DNA from: GCA-003244245 sp050699835 | GTDB lineage: Bacteria > Actinomycetota > Actinomycetes > Mycobacteriales > Pseudonocardiaceae | DNA length: 19,954 bases | NCBI GenBank assembly: GCA_050699835.1 | Contig: JBOHFW010000137.1 | Coordinates: forward strand, 1-19,954 | Direction of reading: 5' to 3' | In this document: positions 6,940-13,765 of the stretch, piece after piece | How the letters are laid out: the number at the start of each line of letters is the position of its first letter | Position numbering within the stretch: position 1 is the first letter of the stretch | Position numbers and translations under genes: made by a program | The notes under the pieces: model-generated | Told to the model about the DNA's origin: nothing | The model's database searches: none | Seen by the model: the letters and a program-made list of their open reading frames with translations, nothing else

Positions 6940-8549
6940 AACCCACCACCTATCCGTCGCACCGCGACACGGAGCACCAGGACATAGACCCCGAGCGTCA
7001 CAACACCGCCCAGAGACAGCAGTGCGAGGTCGGCAAGCCGATCGCCGAGATTGGTCCGTTGGAGCCACCACATCGCGGCAGCTACCGGAACGATCGAGAG
7101 GGTGGCCACCAACGCGGCAGTCAAGCCCCGGGTCCCCAGGAACGGTTCGGGCCGGATCGCCCGGCGCAGCCGGGTCAACACCATCCCAGCGGCAGCGAGT
7201 TCACCGGCCAGGATGGCCGCCACCAACCAGATCAGCCGGGAGGAGTCGGCAGGCAGCAACAGAGCCACGGCAGTGGCCCCGAGTATCGCCCCGAAGGCCA
7301 CCTCGCTGGCCCGGCGCGGGATGCGGTCGTCCAGCCGGGCGAACAACGCCCGGCGACCGATGTCGTGCACCCCACCGACCAACTGGGCCACCGCTACCAG
7401 CACCAGGCAGGCGGCCAGTGGCCCGATCAGGTCCGCGTGTCGCAGTTCGCCGTTGGCCAGCAGGTTCGCGGTAGGTACGGACAGCGCCGTGAGCAGCACC
7501 AGCAGCGGCAGGCTGGCGATGACGGCATAGGACAGACTCTGCCGCCACGCCGAGCCGAAGCTGGCACCGTCCGCACTCTGTGCGGCGTGAGCCAGTCCAG
7601 GCAACGCGGCCATCGATACCGCCCGGGCACTGACGTAGGACAGCGCGAAGAAGACGGAGTAGGACAGCTGCACGACGAAGGTGCCACCAGGCACCGTGCC
7701 CGCGAGCACGAGCAGCACGAACATCCCCGCGGTCGGCCAGGCCGCGACACCGATCGAGCGCACCAGGCGGCGGGTGATCGCGCGGGCCTCCAGGTCATCC
7801 CGCCACCGCATCGACGGCCGGGCCAGCAGGCCCACCCGGGCGGTACCGAACAGCTGTAGCATCGCATGCAGCGCGACGGCCACGGTGCTGCCCAGCCCGA
7901 GCACGATCACCAGTTGGACGGGCACCTGGCCGAATTCCAGCCCCGTCCCGTAATACCAGCCGGCCACGACCACCGTCAGGATCAGGATGCCGTTCTCCAC
8001 CACCTGCCCGCCGGCTGCCAGCGCGAACCGGCCACGGGCCTGCTGGGCTGCGATACCGAGGTTGAGCAGGACGTACAGCGGAATCTGCGGTGCGATAAGC
8101 AGCATCAGCAGCGTGGTAATCCACAGGCCCCGGGCGTGCACATCGCCATCGGGGATCCCAAAGGTCAGCGTCCAGGCCACCACCGGGGACAGGATCATCA
8201 GCAGCGCGACCAGCGCCGCGGAGACGGCAATCAGCCACCCGTTCACCCGGCTGAGCACCTCCCGGGCCCGCTCCACGCCGCCGGCTCCGACGGCGTGGAC
8301 CAGGCCGGGTACCACCACCATCGCCAGAACCGGCCCGGCGATCATCGTGAACACCATGTTCGGGACGACGTAGCCGGTCTGAAAGGCGTTGGCGAAGTAG
8401 GTCGGCCCAAGCACTGCCCCGATCACCACGACGCGGAGCAGCCCGGTGACCCTGCTGACCAGCGTCCACGTTGCAACGGTGGCCGAGTTTCGAGCTGTAT
8501 TCGTGGGTGTGGGGTCCTCGAGTGCTGTCGTCACCGTTGCGGCGGCCAC
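6936..8549 (-). CDS. MurJ/MviN-family lipid-linked oligosaccharide flippase
   Basis: This is a roughly 537-aa polytopic protein with the MurJ/MviN N-terminal signature, including SRVTGLLRVVVIGAVLGP and FQTGYVVPNMVFTMIAGPVL, and about 14 hydrophobic segments, as in MOP-superfamily flippases. MurJ flips lipid II; relatives in exopolysaccharide loci can fill the Wzx role, and its place directly before the polymerase supports that. I chose GTG 8549 because GAGGT lies 8 nt upstream. GTG 8585, 12 codons earlier, has a poorer ribosome site and would overlap the chain-length gene by 26 nt. Its stop overlaps the polymerase start by 4 nt. A housekeeping MurJ is unlikely in this setting but cannot be excluded without the rest of the genome. 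Confidence 0.85.
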   Translation of the reverse strand: MAAATVTTALEDPTPTNTARNSATVATWTLVSRVTGLLRVVVIGAVLGPTYFANAFQTGYVVPNMVFTMIAGPVLAMVVVPGLVHAVGAGGVERAREVLSRVNGWLIAVSAALVALLMILSPVVAWTLTFGIPDGDVHARGLWITTLLMLLIAPQIPLYVLLNLGIAAQQARGRFALAAGGQVVENGILILTVVVAGWYYGTGLEFGQVPVQLVIVLGLGSTVAVALHAMLQLFGTARVGLLARPSMRWRDDLEARAITRRLVRSIGVAAWPTAGMFVLLVLAGTVPGGTFVVQLSYSVFFALSYVSARAVSMAALPGLAHAAQSADGASFGSAWRQSLSYAVIASLPLLVLLTALSVPTANLLANGELRHADLIGPLAACLVLVAVAQLVGGVHDIGRRALFARLDDRIPRRASEVAFGAILGATAVALLLPADSSRLIWLVAAILAGELAAAGMVLTRLRRAIRPEPFLGTRGLTAALVATLSIVPVAAAMWWLQRTNLGDRLADLALLSLGGVVTLGVYVLVLRVAVRRIGGGL

Positions 8550-8559
8550 AACCGGAACC

Positions 8560-9477
8560 TCACGACCTCGTCCGGCGCCGGGCACCGACCGCTATCACGA
8601 CACCGGCTATCACCAAGCCGACCAGGGCACCAGTGCCGGCCGCGATCAGCGGCTGCGGAAACACCGGGTCGGGCAGTGTGTACGGCGGCGTCAGCAGCTG
8701 GACAGGCGGTCCACCCTCGCCCCTGAGTTTGGCCTGCTGGATCTGGTTCTGGATGGCCTTCTCCTGCTCCACAGATGCGATAACCTGAGCCCTTGCATCG
8801 TTGAGAGAAACCTGGGTAGCGGTCCCCCCCGACACCGCAGGGACGAGTTGCTGCTCTCGCGTTCGGAGCTCTTGGGTCTTCGCTTGCGCGTCGGCGAGCT
8901 GCTTCTCGAGGTAGAGGGTCGCGCCGGTGGGCTGGCTGGCCAGCGCCAGATAGCCGTCCATCACGGCCTGCAGGGTCTGCATCGCAGCCAGCTTGCTGGT
9001 GCCTTCCGCCTCAACCTGGATGACGTTGCTGTTGTCGAGAACCAGCACGCTGACTTCTTTGTCGAGATCCTGGACCTGCCGGCCTTGTTTCCGGGCAATA
9101 TCGCCAAGCAGCCGAGGGCTCTTCAGCAGCACCAGCTGGGTAGACAGCTGACGATCCTGCTTCAGCGGGTCGCCCCCCTGCTCCCGGCCCACGGAGTAGA
9201 GGACCTCCGAGCGTGCGCCGTAGGTCTTCGGCAGGACGAGCGCACCAGCTAACCCGGCAGCAGTGCCGAGCAGGATGATCGTCAACGCCAGTAGCACCAG
9301 ACGCGTCGTCAGGAGGCCACCACCGGTGTCGTCGGATGAGATGTCGAACCGGCCCCCGGAGCGCTGCGGCGGCACGTCACCGGTCCCTGGGGACGTCTGT
9401 AGGTGCTCGTCGTGGCCCATCGAACGTCCATTCGACTCGCCAGCCTCGTACTGGAAAACATTGGAAACGTTCGTCAC
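8560..9477 (-). CDS. Wzz-like chain-length determinant / polysaccharide co-polymerase
   Basis: This 305-aa protein has two membrane segments, at about 57-82 (LVLLALTIILLGTAAGLAGA) and near the C-terminus (LIAAGTGALVGLVIAGVVIA), enclosing a long helical extracytoplasmic domain rich in Gln and charged residues. A proline-rich stretch (LTPPYTLPDPVFPQP) precedes the second segment, the hallmark of Wzz/CapA-type co-polymerases. These set polysaccharide chain length together with Wzy. The GTG start at 9477 overlaps the aminotransferase stop as GTGA and has GGAGGTG 6 nt upstream. The protein ends soon after the second helix (GARRRTRS), so it has no fused tyrosine-kinase domain, and no separate kinase or phosphatase gene is seen in the window. 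Confidence 0.85.
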   Translation of the reverse strand: MTNVSNVFQYEAGESNGRSMGHDEHLQTSPGTGDVPPQRSGGRFDISSDDTGGGLLTTRLVLLALTIILLGTAAGLAGALVLPKTYGARSEVLYSVGREQGGDPLKQDRQLSTQLVLLKSPRLLGDIARKQGRQVQDLDKEVSVLVLDNSNVIQVEAEGTSKLAAMQTLQAVMDGYLALASQPTGATLYLEKQLADAQAKTQELRTREQQLVPAVSGGTATQVSLNDARAQVIASVEQEKAIQNQIQQAKLRGEGGPPVQLLTPPYTLPDPVFPQPLIAAGTGALVGLVIAGVVIAVGARRRTRS

Positions 9478-10619
9478 AGCGCACCTCCGAGCACATCGCA
9501 GACCCGCGCAACCTGCGCAACGCTCAGGGTCGGGGACATGGGAAGGGACAGGATCTGGCTGGCCGCTCGCTCCGCGACCGGCAGTTGCTGAGCATCCGGC
9601 GCCGACTCGCCGAGGTTGATGAACCCTGTTGCGGCTAGGGCCGGCTGCTGATGGCACGGGATCGGGTAATGCACACCCCACCCGATACCGGCCGCGGTGA
9701 GCGCCTCGGCGACCTTGCGGCGATTCTCGACCTGGATGACCGCCAGGTGGTACACCGGTTCGGCGCCAGGCTGCACCGACACCGGGGTGCAACCCGGCGG
9801 CAACGTCTCCCGGTACGCCGCCATCACCGACGCTCGCCGCGCGTTGTCGGCGTCCAGGCTGGGCAACTTGGCGGACAGCATCGCCGCCTGCAGGGTGTCG
9901 AGCCTGCTGTTTCGCCCGGGCAGGTCGTGCAGGTAGCGGTCGGAGGCCGACCGCCCATGGTTGGCCATGCTACGAACGCGGTCGGCCAGCGCGAGATCGC
10001 TGGTGACCACCGCACCGCCGTCGCCAAGGGCGCCGAGGTTCTTACCGGGATAGAAGCTGAACCCGGCGGCGACGCCCACGCTGCCCGCGTTGCGGCCACG
10101 GTGTCGGGCACCGTGGGCTTGTGCGGCGTCCTCGATGAGGGCGAGCCCGTGGGTGGCCGCGATCGCCGAGATCGGTTGAGGGTCCACCATCTGGCCGTAT
10201 AGGTGCACGGCGATGATCGCCGCCGTCGAACCATTGATCGCCGCGCGGACAGCGTCTGGATCGATCAGCAAGGTGTCGGCGCGAACGTCGACGAACCGAG
10301 GCCGCGCGCCAATCGCGAAAACCGCCTCGGCTGTCGCGATGAAGGTGTTCGTGGGGACGATGACCTCGTCACCGGCTCCGATTCCCAGGCCGCGGAGGAT
10401 GAGTTCCAGAGCGTCGGTGCCGTTGGCCACACCGATGCACGCCTTGGTCCCGCAGTAGGACGCAAGTTCGCGCTCAAAACGCTCGACCTCTGGGCCGCCG
10501 ACGAAGTGACCGTGGTCCAGCACCGTCTTCCACGCTAGGTCAAACTCCTCGCGCAGCCCGTTATTGACGCCGTGAAGGTCGAGGAAAGGAATCCGGGAAG
10601 TGACGCTGTCGCCGCTCAT
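9474..10619 (-). CDS. DegT/DnrJ/EryC1-type nucleotide-sugar aminotransferase
   Basis: This 381-aa PLP-dependent enzyme of the sugar aminotransferase family converts a keto-sugar nucleotide to an amino sugar. It begins IPFLDLHGVN and has GTDAL at 67-71, EDAAQAHGA from 163 (Asp164 contacts the PLP ring) and FSFYPGKNLGALGDGG, where Lys193 is the Schiff-base lysine. Most relatives have Thr where Gly192 is. The C-terminal part (WGVHYPIPCHQQPA) is also typical. The start is ATG 10619, overlapping the oxidoreductase stop as ATGA, with GGGGGGTGG upstream. Pairing with a WlbA/WbpB-like dehydrogenase suggests a 3-amino sugar, as in WbpB-WbpE, where the dehydrogenase makes a 3-keto sugar acid and the aminotransferase adds nitrogen. 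No UDP-GlcNAc 6-dehydrogenase or hexapeptide acetyltransferase is present in the window. Confidence 0.9.
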   Translation of the reverse strand: MSGDSVTSRIPFLDLHGVNNGLREEFDLAWKTVLDHGHFVGGPEVERFERELASYCGTKACIGVANGTDALELILRGLGIGAGDEVIVPTNTFIATAEAVFAIGARPRFVDVRADTLLIDPDAVRAAINGSTAAIIAVHLYGQMVDPQPISAIAATHGLALIEDAAQAHGARHRGRNAGSVGVAAGFSFYPGKNLGALGDGGAVVTSDLALADRVRSMANHGRSASDRYLHDLPGRNSRLDTLQAAMLSAKLPSLDADNARRASVMAAYRETLPPGCTPVSVQPGAEPVYHLAVIQVENRRKVAEALTAAGIGWGVHYPIPCHQQPALAATGFINLGESAPDAQQLPVAERAASQILSLPMSPTLSVAQVARVCDVLGGAL

Positions 10620-11752
10620 GAGGCCACCCCCCGCATGCGATCGGCGCCGGACGGGTCGATGCTGCCGGTAACGAAGGCGGAGCGCCCGGTGGCTTCCGCG
10701 ACATCGGTGGCCGCTAGAACTCGCACGATGTCCAGGCCCCGCTCGCCCGGCGTGTTCGGCGTGGCGCCGGTACGAATACATTCGATGAAGTGACTGTCCT
10801 GGACCAGGAGCGGCTCATTGAACTGAATAAATGGCGAGACGATGTCTCCGGTGCGATAGGAAACCGGCATCGCCGGTGATTCACCATGCTCGTCCGGATC
10901 GGCTGGGTCGACACCGATGTCGTAGACCCGGATACGCTCATTGTCCGACATGTCGTTGTAGACCGCCATTTTGCGTTCCCCGACGACCGTGACCCGCCGG
11001 ACCCGGCACGGGTCCAACCAGCTGACATGCACGAATGCGTGAGTGGCTGCCCGCCCGAAGTCCAGTCGCAGGTAAGCCACGTCGGCGTGCCGATTCCCCA
11101 CGTGCCGATTGGCCCACACCGAGGCAGTCCGGGGAACCTCGTCGAGTAAGAACGAGGCGATCGAGATGTCGTGCGGGGCGAGGTCCCAGATGACGTTGCA
11201 GTCGCGCTGGTATTTGCCCAGGCTCAGCCGAGCGGCGTCGATGTAGAGGATCCTGCCGAGCTCACCGGAATCGATGATCTCCTTGAGTTTCCACACCGCC
11301 GCGTTGTACTCGAAGGTATGCCCTGCCATCAGGTGCACGCCGCCTGCCGCCGCCGCGTTAACCATTTCCTGCGCGTCCTCGACCGTCGTCGCCAGTGGCT
11401 TCTCCACGAGGACGTGCCGCCCCTGTCGCAGCGCTTGCAACGCGACCGTGGCATGGGTGCTCGGAGGAGTTGCGACGACCACTGCATCCACCCGGCCCAA
11501 GACGTCGTCAAGGCCAGCCGCCGATTCCGCCGCTGGGTAGATCCGCCTTGCCTCCGCGATCCGCGCGGGATCGTTATCGACGATGGTCACCTGCACACCC
11601 GGCATGCTGCTGAGCACCCGTATGTGCTTGGAGCCCCAGTACCCATAGCCCACCACCGCCACGCGGACGTCGGGATCGAAGGTCGTCAGACCTCCCGAGT
11701 CGCGCCGAGCGAGGTTCCCTGCCGATTGGGTAGTACCTGCAACGAACTTCAT
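10616..11752 (-). CDS. Gfo/Idh/MocA-family sugar oxidoreductase, WlbA/WbpB-like
   Basis: This 378-aa NAD(P)-dependent oxidoreductase has a Rossmann motif (VVGYGYWGSKH, glycines at 35, 37 and 40), ATPPSTH at 94-100, the family EKP triad at 117-119, and GHTFEYNAAV and WDLAPHDIS, whose His194 is the usual active-site histidine. The GHTFEYN and WDLAPHDIS stretches are close to those of UDP-GlcNAc-3NAc-acid pathway 3-dehydrogenases (WlbA/WbpB), so 3-oxidation of a nucleotide sugar acid is the best guess. The first 28 residues are a polar extension ahead of the Rossmann domain. ATG 11752 has AGGGGGA upstream. It is the first gene of the leftward operon, with a long upstream leader region. Confidence 0.85.
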   Translation of the reverse strand: MKFVAGTTQSAGNLARRDSGGLTTFDPDVRVAVVGYGYWGSKHIRVLSSMPGVQVTIVDNDPARIAEARRIYPAAESAAGLDDVLGRVDAVVVATPPSTHATVALQALRQGRHVLVEKPLATTVEDAQEMVNAAAAGGVHLMAGHTFEYNAAVWKLKEIIDSGELGRILYIDAARLSLGKYQRDCNVIWDLAPHDISIASFLLDEVPRTASVWANRHVGNRHADVAYLRLDFGRAATHAFVHVSWLDPCRVRRVTVVGERKMAVYNDMSDNERIRVYDIGVDPADPDEHGESPAMPVSYRTGDIVSPFIQFNEPLLVQDSHFIECIRTGATPNTPGERGLDIVRVLAATDVAEATGRSAFVTGSIDPSGADRMRGVAS

Positions 11753-11938
11753 CGAGACGGTCCCCCTGCCGTGGCCCGAGATGTCTGCCGACTACAAAAT
11801 GTCGCAAGATGCATACGGGGATGAGCACCGGTCACCGAACCGGCGTTCGGCAAGCTGGACCCATCCTGGTCCTACGGTGGGTTCGCCCCTCCCCCACAGT
11901 GCGTATATCTACTGCCCTGCGTGCCTCGTTACTCGCGT

Positions 11939-11947
11939 AGTGTAGCC
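11939..11947 (-). promoter_or_regulatory. GGCTACACT element, possible -10 region of the minus-strand operon
   Basis: On the minus strand this reads GGCTACACT. TACACT resembles an actinobacterial -10 hexamer preceded by GGGC. No good -35 is seen at 17-18 nt. It would give a leader of about 180 nt before the oxidoreductase start at 11752. The same nine bases occur inside the palindrome at 12510-12526, so it could instead be an operator half-site. Confidence 0.35.
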
Positions 11948-12325
11948 CATGGGACTTTCACCCGGATGGAGCAACAATCTTACCGACCGTGTTGAATGCG
12001 GATAGTTATCGAGTGATGACGCAGCGGAGTTTCTCCTGACCCGGGCCCGCCTGGAGCATGGTCAAAACCGGGTGGAACCATCGACGGCTCCAGCACTCAG
12101 GACGACCGCCCGAATCGCCCGAATCCAGCCGACGGGTCGCGTCCAGCGGAGTGGCCTGCTAGCCAGGGACCAACGAGGCGGACCCGCCAGTAGGCGTGGC
12201 GAGCACGAGGGCCCCACCACCACGTCACCTCCCTCTCTGCCAGTCCCGTACAGATCGCGCCACGCCAACCACAGTGGCCATCGTTGGCGACAGAAGCACC
12301 ACTGACGCAGTCAACGCGATCGCTC

Positions 12326-12344
12326 ACGAGTCGCATCGACTCGT
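12326..12344. repeat. Perfect 8-bp inverted repeat with 3-nt centre
   Basis: ACGAGTCG at 12326-12333 and CGACTCGT at 12337-12344 flank CAT. It lies about 315 bp before the lipoprotein start and 575 bp before the oxidoreductase start. The arms could bind a dimeric repressor or fold as a hairpin in either transcript. No T-run follows, so an intrinsic terminator is less likely. Confidence 0.5.
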
Positions 12345-12509
12345 CGCATTGTGACACAGACCGTAATAACGATCTTGCTCTGTGGCGTTAGAAACGGACC
12401 CATACTGCACCCGCTAGACAAAATTGCTCGACTTCTCCGCACGCCTGTAACACAAACCAGGATTGGACGATATCCGGCACAGATGATTTCCACATAGAAG
12501 CATCAGCAA

Positions 12510-12526
12510 GGCTACACAGTGTAGCC
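12510..12526. promoter_or_regulatory. 17-bp perfect palindrome, candidate operator
   Basis: GGCTACAC-A-GTGTAGCC is a perfect 8-bp-arm inverted repeat with a single central base. It is 134 bp upstream of the lipoprotein GTG. Its tight centre suits a protein-binding operator better than an RNA hairpin. Nine bases of it (GGCTACACT on the minus strand) recur at 11939-11947 in front of the divergent operon, so one regulator could act on both sides. Confidence 0.5.
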
Positions 12527-12659
12527 GAACAGCCACCAAAGAGGGGCTGGCGTCCATGTTCTGCACCACATCAGTCAACGGTCTCGTCGCCGCGGCACTG
12601 GCGAGATATCAGCCTACGCACGGCGCTAGGTCAATGGGGCCAATGATGGGTCGCGGACA

Positions 12660-13706
12660 GTGAGCAAGCGTAACAGGCGGGTTGAGCGCATTGGAGCGCG
12701 GCCAACCAGCGGATATCGGCGCCGCCACCATGTAGTATCTGGCGCATTCTCGCTCTTGATAATCGTGGTTGCGTCCGGTTGCGGCGGTGCGAGTGCTGAC
12801 ACGGCCTTCAACAGGACAGATACGCTGGTTCAGCAGGTCCCCAGCACGAAATCCATCGTACCGTGTGGCATGAACTCGGTCGCTGAACCGTTCACACATA
12901 CACCTCATGCCCTCAAGAAGGCGTCTCAGGTGTACCAGAAAATCGATTCGACCGGAGACGTGGTCGCAGCCCTTGAATCTACATATGCGAAGAATCTGTT
13001 CGATTTTACATACGACGAGCAAGCCGAAGGACTGATTATTCTCTCCGGCTTGGATTCTTGCGATGAAGTGAGCGCAGCGGCGAAAGAAAGCGTTCCGAAT
13101 GCTATCACATTACTGCTATCGGGACGGCCGGCAGAAAACCCCAACCTGCAACCCAGTACAACGCAACCCAGTACAACGCAACCCACCGGATCGGAACCAG
13201 GTACGCAGACCGGCGGCACCCAAACCGCCAACAACCAAACCGGCAACCCCCGAAACGACAGCACCCAACCCCCCAGCCCGGGAAACCCACCACCCGGTAA
13301 TGGCAAAACCGGCAACACCCTCCCACCCAGGGACCCCCCACCCAGCAATCCACCACCCAGGGACCCCCCACCCAGCAATCTTCCACCGAGCAATCTTCCA
13401 CCGAGCAATCCTCCACCGAGCAATCCACCACCGAGCAATCCACCACCGAGCAATCCACCACCCAGGGATCCCCCACCACCCAGCGATCCCCCACCACCCA
13501 GGCCTCCCGCACCGCCCAACGGCGGCCGCCCGATACCCCAGCAGATCTGCACGCATCTCAAGGACCAGTTAGACCAGATAGACCAGATAGACCAGCTGAA
13601 AGGATCATTGCCCTGCGCCCTTACCAGCCTCGGCAACAATGGCAGTAAAAACTCGGGTGGCAGCGGCTCATCATCGGATAACCGAGACGCGAGGAAACCG
13701 CGCTGA
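12660..13706 (+). CDS. Putative lipoprotein with PPPSN-type proline-rich repeat domain
   Basis: I recognise no family for this 348-aa protein. It starts at GTG 12660. A basic N-terminus (16 or so Arg/Lys/His in 24 residues) leads to a hydrophobic stretch at 25-40 and a lipobox-like VASGC, so Cys41 may be lipid-modified and the protein anchored outside the membrane. Residues 42-155 form a small globular region with Cys69 and Cys134. Residues 160-222 are Thr/Gln/Asn/Pro-rich and contain PSTTQPSTTQP. Residues 222-286 are dominated by PPPSN and PPPRD pentapeptides, a likely extended wall-spanning stalk. The C-terminal part has Cys297, an LDQIDQIDQL repeat, Cys319 and a Ser/Gly-rich tail. It heads the plus-strand run, 59 bp before the methyltransferase. 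Parts are AT-rich (45% GC at 12961-13020), unlike its neighbours. Confidence 0.7.
   Translation: MSKRNRRVERIGARPTSGYRRRHHVVSGAFSLLIIVVASGCGGASADTAFNRTDTLVQQVPSTKSIVPCGMNSVAEPFTHTPHALKKASQVYQKIDSTGDVVAALESTYAKNLFDFTYDEQAEGLIILSGLDSCDEVSAAAKESVPNAITLLLSGRPAENPNLQPSTTQPSTTQPTGSEPGTQTGGTQTANNQTGNPRNDSTQPPSPGNPPPGNGKTGNTLPPRDPPPSNPPPRDPPPSNLPPSNLPPSNPPPSNPPPSNPPPSNPPPRDPPPPSDPPPPRPPAPPNGGRPIPQQICTHLKDQLDQIDQIDQLKGSLPCALTSLGNNGSKNSGGSGSSSDNRDARKPR
13151..13180 (+). repeat. 15-nt tandem duplication
   Basis: ACCCAGTACAACGCA occurs twice in a row without a mismatch. It encodes the PSTTQPSTTQP part of the lipoprotein linker. Being a multiple of three, gain or loss of a copy keeps the frame. Confidence 0.85.
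13323..13380 (+). repeat. 28-nt direct repeat, 30-nt period
   Basis: Bases 13323-13350 and 13353-13380 are identical and encode two PPRDPPPSN(P/L) blocks. Together with the next array they form the proline-rich stalk. Identity at the DNA level, not only the protein level, points to recent duplication. Confidence 0.85.
13383..13455 (+). repeat. Five copies of a 13-nt core at 15-nt period
   Basis: CCACCGAGCAATC begins at 13383, 13398, 13413, 13428 and 13443 with no mismatch, and each copy is followed by two variable bases. It encodes five PPSN units. The array is in frame and could vary in copy number between strains. Confidence 0.9.
13563..13595 (+). repeat. 9-nt repeat encoding DQ(I/L) triplets
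   Basis: GACCAG recurs at 13563, 13572, 13581 and 13590, in units of GACCAGATA or a close variant. It encodes DQLDQIDQIDQL near the C-terminus of the lipoprotein, a possible short amphipathic or coiled segment between two cysteines. Confidence 0.8.
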
Positions 13707-13765
13707 TCCGGCTGTGTGCCAGAGAAGTCTTTTACAGTGCCCCTACGACAGGGTGAGGTTGCGGA

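Larger units (their letters stand above)
11753..12659. other. 907-bp gene-free region between the divergent operons
   Basis: No open frame here looks like a protein: the short frames that exist lack family motifs and ribosome sites. The left part should carry the promoter and leader of the minus-strand operon. On that strand it contains small inverted repeats such as GGACC/GGTCC around 11862-11877. The middle holds an 8-bp-arm inverted repeat at 12326-12344. The right part holds a 17-bp palindrome at 12510-12526. Base composition falls to about 52% GC at 12361-12480 by hand count. A small RNA or a decayed gene could be present but cannot be shown. Confidence 0.5.

Noticed and set aside
6226..9252. 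Several long plus-strand frames opposite the polymerase, flippase and chain-length genes
   Set aside because: They are rich in Arg, Gln, His and Pro with no domain, and lie antisense to well-supported membrane proteins.
12062..12305. Short overlapping frames on both strands of the intergenic region
   Set aside because: The compositions are Arg/Pro/Ser-rich with no ribosome site and no recognisable motif.
13323..13455. Regular repeats considered as a CRISPR array
   Set aside because: Units are 15 or 30 nt with almost no spacer, lie in frame within a gene, and encode a proline-rich stalk.
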